Positions 28,601 to 37,332 of a DNA stretch of 64,000 nt are shown in pieces (within the stretch, counting starts at the first letter, position 1; each line of letters starts with the position of its first letter). The notes below the pieces were generated by a model. It searched no databases. It saw only the letters and a program-made list of their open reading frames with translations, and had not been told where the DNA came from. This DNA comes from Andalucia godoyi (lineage: Eukaryota; Discoba; Jakobea; Jakobida; Andaluciidae). The DNA lies in contig VRVR01000028.1 of NCBI GenBank assembly GCA_009859145.1, forward strand, positions 250,057 through 314,056, in the 5' to 3' direction. The position numbers and the translations under genes were made by a program.

Positions 28601-30538
28601 TGCATTGCGCTTGCGAACTTTTCCAGCCAAGATGCCCGGCCGCGCATTCTGGCTTCCGCTGCCGACACTCAGGTCACATTCGCTCCCAGAAGGCGCAAAT
28701 CCAGGACGAGAACTGTTAAGAGTCGAGGACGTGCCATCGTGTGAATCCACGGTGGAAAACGCGGACTTTCTCACCTTGTATTCCTGCAGTTCGGTGGCGG
28801 TTTCGTGGTATTTGTCGGATGCCTCTCGATCGTTTTCAGCATCACGCAGAAATTCAGCATATGCATGAAGAACTACAGAGGAACGCGGGTATCGCCGAAG
28901 CAGTATCTTGAACAACCGCTCCGCCTCGCGATGGGCCTTGTCCAGCGATACAACGGTGTTCAAAATGCTAGACGGATCCTCTTCTTGAAGCATGGACTTC
29001 CAGAAGGATCGCAAGTGAAGTCGCACAGAAGCGACGTACTTTTGCGCCACAAGAACCGCTCGCTGCACCTCTTGAGCATCTGCAAGGAATGCGCCTCCTG
29101 GTCCAATTGCTCTGCTGACTTCCCGCTGGAATGCCGCAACTCGATACCATTCGTACTTTGTCAGCGTCGATTCAGTGTCGATATTTCGTTCTGCCTTCTT
29201 CAGCAACGCGTCTGCTAGCAACGGATTGTCCTTGTACGCCAGAACATGGAGAGCAAACACGCGAGCGAGATTTGGATCATTCGGAAACTGCAGAGCTACA
29301 TCTTCGAAAATCATGGTGATCGAGTCGAAAGAGAATGCATGGGACTTGTGGATTGGCTTCAAGAAGCTCTGTGTGAACTTTCGAACGAGCACCGAAACCA
29401 GCCACGGATCTTCAATATGTTGCACTCCATAAGTTATACCCAACCCGGAGTTTCCAGAGTCTCTGCTACCCGATCGAGGAGTGTCATTCGTCGGGCTGTT
29501 CACGCTGTCCAGATCGCCGATCGGCAATCCCTCGCCACGCTCAATGTAGTGCTCATGTGGATGGCTCACTTCCGCCTCTGAAGCGGTGATGTGGTGCATC
29601 AAGTTCACAAACAAGACGTAGTTAACGAACCCGCCAACAAGAAACGCTGGAAGAATCGCCACGAGCGCCACGACACCCAAAGTTGCTCCTACCGTATTGT
29701 CGTCATAGATGCGAGCTATCAAACCGCAAACACATATAACCAGGACAGCGCATCCCTTTCCAGCGTAAAATGCGTTCTGGAATGGCCGATAGTACGGAAA
29801 TCTATTGTTGTAGTAGTACAGTAGAGAAACTCCATACAGGATCCCGGCGATGTACTGCAGAGGAAGAGTGCCTTCATATGCACGAAATCCCAAAATGAAT
29901 GTCAGCCCCCAGGTGTCGATCACTTGGCCAACACCTGACATTCGACTCGCAATGCTCGACGCAGACGGAATGAACGGAAACACAAAAAAAGATGTGCACG
30001 TGGCGCAGTACAGCAATATCACAACAAACATCATCGCAATGATGGTAGACGGGCCGTTCGTCGGGTTCCAGCACACGGCATTCGTAATCATGAAATTCGC
30101 GTCTCTGTCAAGGTACGTACACGCGGCGATGTTGAATGTAATGGCAGCAAACTGAACGACGAGAACAGGAGAATAGAGCTCCTGAAGAAAGCGGAGCGAG
30201 TACAGAGACTTCCTGGCCAGCTGACCTCGCTTCAAGGAGAACTGTGCCATGCAAAACAGTCCAATCATCAAAACCTGAAACACCACTGCAAAGCCGTAGA
30301 ACAGGCCCAGGGAGCTGGTGGAAGAGGTCCCATACGTCACATCATAGAGGGGCGCCAGTTTTGCGAACACGCTTTGGAGCGTCGGGCCCCAGTTCGTTCG
30401 AGGATTGAAATGCAAGAGCAGTGTAGACACCGCATGATACAGCTGGAAGAACAGCGAAATAAGGATCGGAGATTGCTTCCTTGAAAGAAAGTGAGCAATG
30501 GAAAAATTGATCTCGTCAGGGGCGACGAACGAATCCAT
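25694..30538 (-). CDS. Multi-pass membrane PAS-linked class III nucleotide cyclase
   Basis: A 1614-residue receptor-like cyclase. The order is: N-terminal cluster of membrane helices (about 25-330); helical repeat region resembling the TmcB (tiny macrocysts B) TPR-like domain (about 400-600); further membrane segments near 735, 920, 1005 and 1175; PAS domain (about 1240-1370); class III catalytic domain (about 1410-1590). Metal-binding aspartates are D1419 (FLDICNF) and D1463 (TIGDALF); N1534 and R1538 (NIASRM) fit transition-state residues. The base-selecting positions read Lys1459 (KIKTIGD) and Asp1527 (YDCWSN), the adenylate-cyclase pair. The ATG at 30538 follows a CAG that could be an acceptor of a 5' UTR intron. 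Confidence 0.9.
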   Translation of the reverse strand: MDSFVAPDEINFSIAHFLSRKQSPILISLFFQLYHAVSTLLLHFNPRTNWGPTLQSVFAKLAPLYDVTYGTSSTSSLGLFYGFAVVFQVLMIGLFCMAQFSLKRGQLARKSLYSLRFLQELYSPVLVVQFAAITFNIAACTYLDRDANFMITNAVCWNPTNGPSTIIAMMFVVILLYCATCTSFFVFPFIPSASSIASRMSGVGQVIDTWGLTFILGFRAYEGTLPLQYIAGILYGVSLLYYYNNRFPYYRPFQNAFYAGKGCAVLVICVCGLIARIYDDNTVGATLGVVALVAILPAFLVGGFVNYVLFVNLMHHITASEAEVSHPHEHYIERGEGLPIGDLDSVNSPTNDTPRSGSRDSGNSGLGITYGVQHIEDPWLVSVLVRKFTQSFLKPIHKSHAFSFDSITMIFEDVALQFPNDPNLARVFALHVLAYKDNPLLADALLKKAERNIDTESTLTKYEWYRVAAFQREVSRAIGPGGAFLADAQEVQRAVLVAQKYVASVRLHLRSFWKSMLQEEDPSSILNTVVSLDKAHREAERLFKILLRRYPRSSVVLHAYAEFLRDAENDREASDKYHETATELQEYKVRKSAFSTVDSHDGTSSTLNSSRPGFAPSGSECDLSVGSGSQNARPGILAGKVRKRNAVAPLLPEQNIPEEPAPVVRKKKVNYDDDSSSKVGRDTASAKEHVGHISSAASVASRSDVSTESTNAKMRHYRKSLSKGHSSAIQLVVWCISGMILSMLVYVIFSYAFSTAFMSASTSLGTSSTLAKAMDISAASLGMSAAFRFSFSTMTSAISTFESSMLDLTSSKTVDTSSLALAWFSERYNLMSFTSGSFSSNSSFTNTLQGSSRQVIEAARGAYTAGSGTVGSDAAFLLYNDMIIVSQAFDSSLSKKYASVWSKNVDTYNLNAQIAGIVSSSLIFLFAVFVFAPAYRLMLGERSSVLRLISTVPKGTLSSLYNYYKTAVMHAADFDEKAEASLEISDGNGHSVDSQLLFRMTGVVLLFLLWGNSFFISSTSISTTSQQKYGELRQFGAVMYYSQRIRFWSGELIAASSLWTASDMQAYVIADAAQLVENWQILATGQNSFPVAYPGLQNTDDSSLYAACFTGTDSIDGLVSRLASLANRIGNGEAGLTSSVVQISDTLLPTTMSRARSLWLNKYDTTAEVVRIANLLLFMVFWPIFVLSTLLVVRSALDALYAENERLRRMLLLLPTDVIDSNAGIRDYILSGDRVNAKKISQALKESEERTRSMLEASVDGVVEFDDSGVLSVVNKAAAKMFQYTAEDVLGKDVRMMFEDIDGKKIDDYITEVVKISNTRRDNSAAQGRVFDLTGHRKDSSSFPVRLSVSWGAVGERRMFAGFLRDLSIEKKHEELLIKEKKRSEQLLTNIMPKHVADRLLRGETIADQFEDVSIVFLDICNFTPFSQTKKPIELVSILNKIFTRFDDLCAKHKLQKIKTIGDALFAIAGLTEDHAHPEHACAFALDALACIAAFNRETGTELNIRVGVHTGSVVAGVLGTRTLAYDCWSNNVNIASRMESSSLPGKAQISRQTYERVHDQFVCAERGEIAVKGVGKMVTYFVQDAISAQYAPTGGVSSAVTMDSSSLNLDGQE

Positions 30539-31594
30539 GACTCCTGCAGCAAATTATATATGTAATGTACACAAAATGACAATGATGTTACTGAATGAAT
30601 CTTGGGGAGGAGGCAGGAGAGGAAAGGAAAAAAAAAAGAAAGAAAAAAAGAAAGAGGAGGCCCCCGAGAGCTGCTCGCCACACGAACCCCACCCACAACA
30701 AGAAGAAAAGAAAAACGCTGCCTGAAGGATAGAGCGGCAGCGATGAGGATGAACGGGGAGGGGAAGCGAAAGAGGGGAAAGGGGACAAGAGAAGAAGAAC
30801 AGGCAAAAAATAAACAAGGGAAAGGAAACAAGAAGGAAAGGTTAACAAAAAAAAAAGAAAGGAAAGGAAAATGAAAATGAAACGGTCCTTCTCTTTTCGA
30901 AACCGTGACGATGAAGTGGGCGAGTGCGAGCAGGTTGATCAGAAGGAAGCAAGCCGCCGCATAGTACCATCCATGCAAGCACCCGTTTCATTTTTTCGTT
31001 TCCCACTGGTTTGTGAATTTGCGACCCCAGCTTCTTTCCAGAAGATACTTTCAGATTCCGTCAGCGCCACCTGCGGAGTTTTCGGATGCAGCCAGGTGCT
31101 GGCACGGGATTGTTCGTTGCTTGTGCCGCCCTATGTCGGGTTGCCGCTTTCAGCCGCGTCTCTTCTCCTGCTAACGACATTCCCCCGGACTTCCTTGCTT
31201 GCTTTGAGATTCCGTTTCAACCCGGAAGCAGCACCCGCGGAGTGTATGGATTCCAACGACACTTCTGCTCCGCTCAAAAAACTCGTCAGTCCAGCCCGTG
31301 AGTGTTTAATTACGTTTGCTATGCTGTTGACATCTTCAGAAAGGCGCTCGACCGCTCGATGTGCATATCGGCGCGTCTTTTCCAAACCACTTGCTCTGCC
31401 TGTCAGTGTTTCTCTTTCCTGCCCTCCCGACAAGTCCGTTGATTGCTCCTAGAAACTCCTTTTGGAGTCTATCTGTATTATTTGAGGTTGCGCTTACTGT
31501 TGTGTTCATCGTTATTGTTGCTATTGTTACTATCGTCGTTATTGCTTTTGAAAGCGCTGCCTAGGCAGAACGTGTGAAATCCCCTTGCAAAAGA
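30539..31594. other. Spacer with unresolved overlapping open frames
   Basis: The part from 30600 to 30870 is purine-rich and non-coding in appearance. From about 30950 to 31450 composition is gene-like, and long frames are open on both strands: a plus frame from ATG 30871 (193 codons), a second plus frame from ATG 31086 (71 codons) with a signal-peptide-like start, and a minus frame 31433-31131 with protein-like composition but no ATG. A donor-like GTGAGT at 31300 and acceptor-like CTTCAG ending at 31341 would mark a 42-base intron on the plus strand. I cannot choose among them, and no family is recognised. 31450-31594 is the probable promoter/5' UTR of the ammonium transporter. Confidence 0.4.
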
Positions 31595-33217
31595 ATGCCG
31601 AGTGAAGAGGAAATCAGGACTTCAATTTCCAATCTGACGACGGCAGTAAATGCTGCGTTTTTGCTGTGCGGCGCATTCAATGTTTTCTTTATGCAAGCAG
31701 GGTTCACGGTTCTCGAGGCCGGTGTCTCGCGACTGCAGAATCTGCGCTCCATCATCTTGCAAAACCTCGCGGAAACGTGCATCACAGCGCTTACCTGGTA
31801 CCTCATTGGGTATTCGCTGGCGTTTGGCGAGCATTCGATTGGCGGATATGTGGCGTATGGGAAAAATACGTTTGCTCTTGGTGATCCAGATAAGTTTGTG
31901 TTTTTCATGTTCATGCTTGTGTTCGCCATGGCGACCATTACCATTCCGAGTGGCGCGCTTGCAGAGCGTGTTCGTCTGTCTGGGTACTGTTTGTGGGTTC
32001 TCTTCAATGCGGCGATTGTCGTTCCACCTGTATTTCACGAAATATGGGATGCAAAGGGCTTCTTCAGGAAGCTTGGCTGCTTGGATTTTGCTGGCGGTAT
32101 TCCGGTGCACACTTTGGGGGGAACGTCTGCGACCATTGGAACCTTCATTATTGGACCACGCATCGGACGATACAGCGTTGACGGTGTTCCGCATCCGATC
32201 GACGGACATTCGATTGCAGACGCATCCGTCGGTTGCTTAATGTTGTGGTTTGGCTGGTTCGCGTTCAATCCGTGTTCCGCTCTGGTCATCGTGGGGCTTG
32301 CGCAGCCAGTGGGGTTCGTGGCGATGAACACCTTGGTGTGCTCCTCGGCAGCAACGATGTTCTCGCTCTTCTATGCGAGGCAGTTTTTCGGGTCCTTTGA
32401 TATCGAGTTCACGCTGAACTCTGCACTGTCGGCGCTGGTGGCGATTACACCGTGCTGTGCATTTGTCGACCCATGGGCCGCTGTGGTCATTGGAGTCATT
32501 TCTGTCTTGGTCTACAGAGTGGCAGACGTTGCGGTGCGGAGTCTCATGATCGATGACCCTGTCGGTGCCACGCAGGTTCATTTTGCGAACGGAATTGTCG
32601 GAACGCTGCTGAACGGCATCTTTGCAAAACCAGAACTCATCCGGAAATTCCTTGGTCCGTCCGATCCCGCTGTCGGAGGCTTCTTGTACACGGGAAGCCT
32701 TCAGCAATTGGGAGTGCAGGCACTCGCCGTCATGGGCTGCACTGCTTGGACGGCCATGTGCACTGTTGTCGTCATTGGCTCTCTTCACTACTACGGTTTT
32801 CTACGATTGAACGACAGGGATGAAATCGCCGGGCTTGACAACGCCGAGCAGGGCGGCGTCCAGGAACACGGCGAATTGGACAGCCTCGACCAGAACGCTC
32901 TTGACGATCTCGACAACGAGTCTTCCAACTCGAGCCAGAATCTGGACAATTTTGACGAGCTGGACGACGTGGAATGCGGGGATTTGGACTCTAGAAACGG
33001 GAGCTCCGTTTCTCGGGCGACGAGGAAGACTGCCCGATCGACGCATCGAAACCGCAAGGCTCATCGAGACGACGCCAGTCAGCTGAGCATGGCATCGCCC
33101 AGATCCCGCGTATCGCGTGCTTCGACCAAGAAGACGTCCAACTCGCGATTGTCATCCGTCAAAAGAGAGCGAAGACGACGGCGGCGAAACGAGTCTTCTG
33201 ACAATGACGATGACTAA
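31595..33217 (+). CDS. AMT: Ammonium transporter (AMT/MEP/Rh superfamily) with long charged tail
   Basis: This plasma-membrane transporter imports ammonium. The 540 residues contain the Amt fold of about 11 membrane helices (residues about 10-410). The N-terminus has FFMQAGFTVLEAG, and both pore histidines are present in DFAGGIPVHTLGG and TQVHFANGIVG. The cytosolic C-terminus (about 410-540) is unusually long: first acidic (repeated Asp/Glu/Asn), then Ser/Arg/Lys-rich, ending in RRRRRR and NDDD. The open frame reaches back to a GTG at 31574, but the ATG at 31595 gives the usual short N-terminus. A second AMT lies 1.7 kb downstream in the opposite orientation. Confidence 0.93.
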   Translation: MPSEEEIRTSISNLTTAVNAAFLLCGAFNVFFMQAGFTVLEAGVSRLQNLRSIILQNLAETCITALTWYLIGYSLAFGEHSIGGYVAYGKNTFALGDPDKFVFFMFMLVFAMATITIPSGALAERVRLSGYCLWVLFNAAIVVPPVFHEIWDAKGFFRKLGCLDFAGGIPVHTLGGTSATIGTFIIGPRIGRYSVDGVPHPIDGHSIADASVGCLMLWFGWFAFNPCSALVIVGLAQPVGFVAMNTLVCSSAATMFSLFYARQFFGSFDIEFTLNSALSALVAITPCCAFVDPWAAVVIGVISVLVYRVADVAVRSLMIDDPVGATQVHFANGIVGTLLNGIFAKPELIRKFLGPSDPAVGGFLYTGSLQQLGVQALAVMGCTAWTAMCTVVVIGSLHYYGFLRLNDRDEIAGLDNAEQGGVQEHGELDSLDQNALDDLDNESSNSSQNLDNFDELDDVECGDLDSRNGSSVSRATRKTARSTHRNRKAHRDDASQLSMASPRSRVSRASTKKTSNSRLSSVKRERRRRRRNESSDNDDD

Positions 33218-33599
33218 GAACACCACCCTCTTCTGATTACTCTAATAATGTAAATATATATACGGCATGATGTCATTGAAGCACGTACAACTTTGGTTTC
33301 TTTTCTCTCTCTCTTTCTTTATTTCCTTCTTCTGTAGTGCGGGAAAGCCACCCGCCACCCGCCACCTGAGTTCCGACCACGCAACTTTCCCGTTTGTCGA
33401 GTGGTGTCGAATCCCTCAGAGGCATGTGATTATAATCGAATGTGCGAGAGAGAAACCGAAAAACAAAAACAAAAACAAAACAAAAACAAAAAAACGAAGG
33501 ACGCAGGACGCAGGAGCGAATAACGACGCTAGACCTTTTTTTCAATTTCTTTTGCTTGCTCATTTGGTGGTGAAGTCGATCGCCCTTCGGTGGAAGAAG
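33218..33599. other. Spacer between AMT and the ketoacyl-synthase-like gene
   Basis: 382 bp with a TATA-like ATATATATAC shortly after the AMT stop, a CT-rich stretch near 33305 and an (AAAAAC)n run at about 33461-33497. A reading frame is open through most of it and continuous with the next gene, but its composition is low complexity and it lacks homology. I treat it as 3' UTR plus promoter. Confidence 0.5.
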
Positions 33600-34640
33600 A
33601 TGCTGGTTCCAATTGATGTACATATTGCAGGTTGCGGAATGTGGAGACCGGATCCATGCGACATCGTGTCCATTTCAGCAAACACATCAAATGAAGGCTA
33701 CGAATCCTATTGCAATGCACCGCCAGAAATTTCCATCTCAGACATGAGCTTTGCTGCGGCAAAGCAGGCGCTGCGTGCCGCGAATGCAGAGCCAGATAGC
33801 ATTCAGCAAGTATTTTTTGCATGGCAGTTCATAAAGGATAAGTCGTGTTGGAGTGCCGCATCGGATGTTGCGCGTCGCTTGGGCATTCCGAACTGTCCTG
33901 CATTGGACGTATTTCAATCGTGCAATGGGGTCTGTGCGGCGATTGAACTGTCTGTATCAAAGATGGTGTTGAATCGCAAGCTGGACAATGTGTTGATTGT
34001 TGCTGCAGATCGATATCCTGCACAGCTGTGCAAAAAGGACGAGTGCGACGATGGCGTCGTCTTTTCGGACGGTGCAGGTGCGCTCATCTTGTCGCGTGGC
34101 CCTGGTGAGTTTGCGGTTCGTTCGTTTGCATCCGCATACGATTGCGGCCTCAATGAGCTGTCTTCAATGAGCTTCGGTTCGTTGAAGGATGTCTTGTCGG
34201 GATTCGAGAACAAGGGGTGGTCTCCGTACGACGACAAGGTTGTGTTTCGGGAGGATGTTCGGGCACGCGGACTTCCGGACTCTACTCTGGTCGATGCGTT
34301 CACATCTGGTGCGAGCATTGTATGCAAGGAGATTTGCGAGGATGTTGGAGTGACATCTCTGAATGCTGGGTTCGACAAGGTCATCATGACAAACTACGGC
34401 CTGCGATTGGCAACTGCTTATGCTGACCGCGTTCTTCACGTTCCTCTGTCCAAGACGACGTATTCCACAGGTGTAAGATGGGGACATATGGGGAATGCGG
34501 ACTTGCTTGTGAACTGGACTCTGTTTCTGGAGCGCGAGGACTGCGTCCGAAACGTGGGTGCTTGCCCCAATCAACGATTTCTGTGGTTCTCGCAAGGAAT
34601 GGGAATTAATTCATGGGGCGTCGTTATAGAACGCAAGTGA
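33600..34640 (+). CDS. FabH-like 3-oxoacyl-ACP synthase III family protein, atypical active site
   Basis: A thiolase-fold condensing enzyme of the ketoacyl synthase III group, 346 residues. Start MLVPIDVHIAGCGMWRP is chosen because homology begins there. The acyl-binding Cys is C108 (VFQSCNGVCAAIEL), and SDGAGALILSR is the usual KASIII block. The FabH HQAN motif is replaced by MTNYG (N265), and the later Asn motif by GHMGNAD (H296), followed by the glycine-rich end SQGMGINSWG. This pattern resembles the bacterial 'ketoacyl-ACP synthase III family' proteins found in actinobacterial secondary metabolism rather than mitochondrial or plastid FabH (recalled family knowledge). No transit peptide is visible. 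The substrate is unknown. It sits between two ammonium transporters. Confidence 0.8.
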   Translation: MLVPIDVHIAGCGMWRPDPCDIVSISANTSNEGYESYCNAPPEISISDMSFAAAKQALRAANAEPDSIQQVFFAWQFIKDKSCWSAASDVARRLGIPNCPALDVFQSCNGVCAAIELSVSKMVLNRKLDNVLIVAADRYPAQLCKKDECDDGVVFSDGAGALILSRGPGEFAVRSFASAYDCGLNELSSMSFGSLKDVLSGFENKGWSPYDDKVVFREDVRARGLPDSTLVDAFTSGASIVCKEICEDVGVTSLNAGFDKVIMTNYGLRLATAYADRVLHVPLSKTTYSTGVRWGHMGNADLLVNWTLFLEREDCVRNVGACPNQRFLWFSQGMGINSWGVVIERK

Positions 34641-34750
34641 ATAAGTGCACGGCTGCTGCCATGTGTAGCCAGGAGCGTTGCAGAGCCATCGACGCTGGCA
34701 TTTTAAACATGCAGAAGAAAAAGGAAATGGGAAGAAAAACAAATAAAGAC

Positions 34751-34838
34751 GACGACGACGACGACAACAACAACAACAACAAACAAACAAACGAACAAAC
34801 AAACAAACAAACGAACAAACAAACAAACAAACGAACAG
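34751..34838. repeat. (GAC)n, (AAC)n and (CAAA)n/(CGAA)n microsatellites
   Basis: A run of GAC triplets, then AAC triplets, then tetranucleotide CAAA with periodic CGAA, lies in the 284-bp spacer between convergent genes. No gene is present. Confidence 0.9.
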
Positions 34839-34924
34839 ACGGATGGGACGCATGCTTACGCACACAGCTTACGTGCCGTTTTCCTTTAAATGAAAATAAT
34901 ATTTACTTTACAATTGCACATCAT

Positions 34925-36490
34925 CTAAGCTTGCTTGGTTTGTAAGTCCACAAGGATTTCTGCTTGGCCTCCAACTGCAGAATCGAGACCCGAAAGCTCC
35001 TCTTCACGACCGACACGGAGTAAGTCTACTCGCTTCAACAGGTAGCAGCACGTCAATCCCCAAAACAAGCACCACACGATGATCACGAAAATGCCCAGAG
35101 ATTGTGTCAAGAACAGCGAAAAGCTGCCGGAATAGAACAGGCCCGCCGGAAGAGGGTACGTGTCGCCGAAGAACGCAACGAGATATTCCTTTTCGGCAAA
35201 CAGCCCAATGTACAAGATGCCATAGGCACCGCATCCAAAATGCAGTGGCGAGGCATCCAATGGATCGTCTACTTTGAAGCGAAGGATCAGCTTGGAAAGG
35301 AAAACATAGACGAAAACACAGGTGACACCGAGCAGAACTGCCCAGTAGGGCCGAATGAACACGGCACACGGAGTGATGGCAACAAGCCCAGCGAGAGCCG
35401 CATTCATACTCAGCTCCAGGTTGTAGGACTTCTCCATGTATTTCGAGAGAAACAAGGAAGTAATAAATCCGACAGACGGACACAGCATCGTGTTCAGCGC
35501 CGACAGACTTGCAATAGGAACAACGCCGACAATTTTGAGCGTGCTTCCGCAGTTGAATCCAAACCAACCAAACCACAAGATAAGTGTCCCCGTTGCGGCT
35601 AGAGCGATGTTGTGACCAGGAATGCTTCTCACTTCTCCATTTGTCCCAAACTTCCAAAGACGCGGCTTCAGCACAAAAGTTCCCGCAAACGCACACACGC
35701 CTCCAACGGAGTGCACGACAGATCCTCCAGCATAGTCGACGTACCCCCGTTTGAACAGCCAGCCTTCCACATTCCAGACCCAACAGGCTACCGGAGGGTA
35801 AATGACGATTGACAAGAACGCCATGTACAACGCATAACCCTCAAGTTTTGTGCGTTCTGCCATTGCCCCCGAAACGATCGACAGCGTAGCGGCTGCAAAA
35901 CAACACTGGAAGAACCAGTTCACATACTGGTCAGCAGCATCCTGCATCGCATAGAACGTCGTTCCCCAGAAACCTCGATCAGGCTTGCCGAACGCAATGC
36001 CGTATCCAACAAGCCAGAAGAAAAAGCCCGCAAAACTGGTGCACACCAAGTTTTTCAAAATGATTTGCTTCAAATTCTTGGCTCTTACCGCTCCACTGCA
36101 CAATGGTCAAGCCCAAAAGGATTAAAATGTAAAAAAAGGAAGAAGAAAGGACGGATCAGTAAGTATACTCGGCTCTCGATCGATTTCTTTCAAAAATCGC
36201 TTTCAAAGAAGAGCTCAAACAAACCAAAACAAAACATACGCTTCTCTACATCACCAGCATCAAAATAATAATAATAATAAAATCAACAAGTGAAAAGAAG
36301 AAACATGCATGTCAAAAAGCCGTTAGTTAAACCCCATCAACATCAGAATTAAATGGAAGGCACGGAAAAGGGAGACATACAAAGTCAGGAAACCACACTG
36401 CATAAAGAACACGAGAAACCCACAGAAAAGAACCCACACGGCATCGGCACCCGCCTGGATGTCACTGATCTGCGCTTGGAGTTCGTCCAT
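34925..36490 (-). CDS. AMT: Second ammonium transporter (two exons)
   Basis: Coding segments are 36490-36381 and 36095-34925 on the minus strand, giving 426 residues. Exon 1 encodes the start MDELQAQISDIQAGADAVWV and most of helix 1 (FFMQCGFLT); splicing yields CGFLTFGAVRAKNLKQIILK, matching the AMT pattern GF-x-L-x-AG-x-VRAKN. Pore histidines are in DYAGGSVVHSVGG and ASPLHFGCGAYG. The C-terminal tail is short, unlike the 540-residue AMT at 31595. It converges on the ketoacyl-synthase-like gene. The sequence differences between the two AMTs are large, so they are not a recent duplicate. Confidence 0.92.
36096..36380 (-). other. Intron in the second ammonium transporter (285 bp)
   Basis: On the minus strand the exon ends CTGACTTT, then the donor GTATGTCTCC; the acceptor is CATTGTGCAG followed by TGGAGCGGTAAG. 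Splicing restores the conserved helix 1 to helix 2 region across two frames. Confidence 0.92.
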
Positions 36491-37154
36491 AGGAGCAGTA
36501 GCAGTGTTCACGAACAAAAAAAGAGTCGAGAGGAAGGGGGGAGGGGAAGGGGGAGGGGGACAAGTCCGGAAAGGAGGAGGAAAAGAACAAAACGATGGAT
36601 TGTATAATCTGCAGAAAAAGAAAAAGTAAAAAGAAAAAAACAATATTGGATAAAAAGTAATTTAAAAAAACAATACATACGAGAAAACGAGAACAACAGC
36701 AACAACCTGAAGAAATCGTTACGGACTCGGCGAAGAGAAAAGAGTTTGCGGTTCCCATGTCTTTCTTTGTTCGGTGTATCCTTCTTTCACTGGGACCAGA
36801 AGGATGCCGGAGGAACCCTCAGCAAAGGAGATGACACTCGCGGCAGCTGTCTGCCCAGACGTGTTTCTTGTGCACGAGCACGAAGCATCGCCCAGCAGCT
36901 GCCTTGTGCGAGGAGAGCAATCAGTTTTCATCTTCATTTTCCTCGTCATTCTGTGCCGTTCAATCTAAAGCGCACGTAACAAAAACACTGCCACGCGCCA
37001 TGCGCATGCGTTTGTTATGTTAAGCAACTCCGTCATACGATTCCCGATTCGTTTCGCCCCATTTTGATCATGAAATCCCTATAAACACGTCGCCGCGTTG
37101 CATTCTCGCACAGCGACGCTCATTTCATTTCTTTATTTTTATTTTTACTGTCCA
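36491..37154. other. Spacer upstream of the second AMT
   Basis: The first ~200 bases are purine-rich and then AT-rich, as expected for promoter and 5' UTR of the minus-strand transporter. Short frames at 36719-36949 have no recognisable content. From 36990 to 37150 the sequence is of mixed composition with a (T)n-rich end. I see no gene. Confidence 0.45.
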
Positions 37155-37332
37155 TGCAACACGCCGTGTACGTCACGCCCGCAACGCTGCGCAAGATCTA
37201 TGACATCTCTCATGCCGAGGGGCGTGTTGGAGCCTTCCCCTCTTCCCAATCATGCTGTGCATGTTGCTGGGTTGCAACATTGATTATGGGTGATCAGCGA
37301 TGATTATCCGTGGTTAGTGTACAATGTAGGCG
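37155..37332 (+). repeat. Diverged R1-like copy C, possible peptidase-gene relic
   Basis: The last ~150 bases align loosely with the second half of R1 copies A and B, ending at the same sequence GTGTACAATGTAGGCG. In the plus frame from ATG 37155 it reads VYVTPATLRKIYDIS followed by GRVGAFPSSQ. That resembles the start of the mature domain of S53 (tripeptidyl-peptidase/sedolisin) enzymes, but the frame ends after 49 residues and has no catalytic motifs. This may be the eroded start of a gene or chance. Confidence 0.35.

Noticed and set aside
33267-33599. 111-residue N-terminal extension with signal-like start on the ketoacyl-synthase-like protein.
   Set aside because: The extension is composed of Lys/Asn/Thr runs from an (AAAAAC)n repeat and lies in the AMT spacer; homology starts at Met 33600.
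36719-36949. 76-residue minus-strand frame upstream of the second AMT as an extra exon.
   Set aside because: It does not resemble AMT sequence, and exon 1 already starts with a normal AMT N-terminus at 36490.
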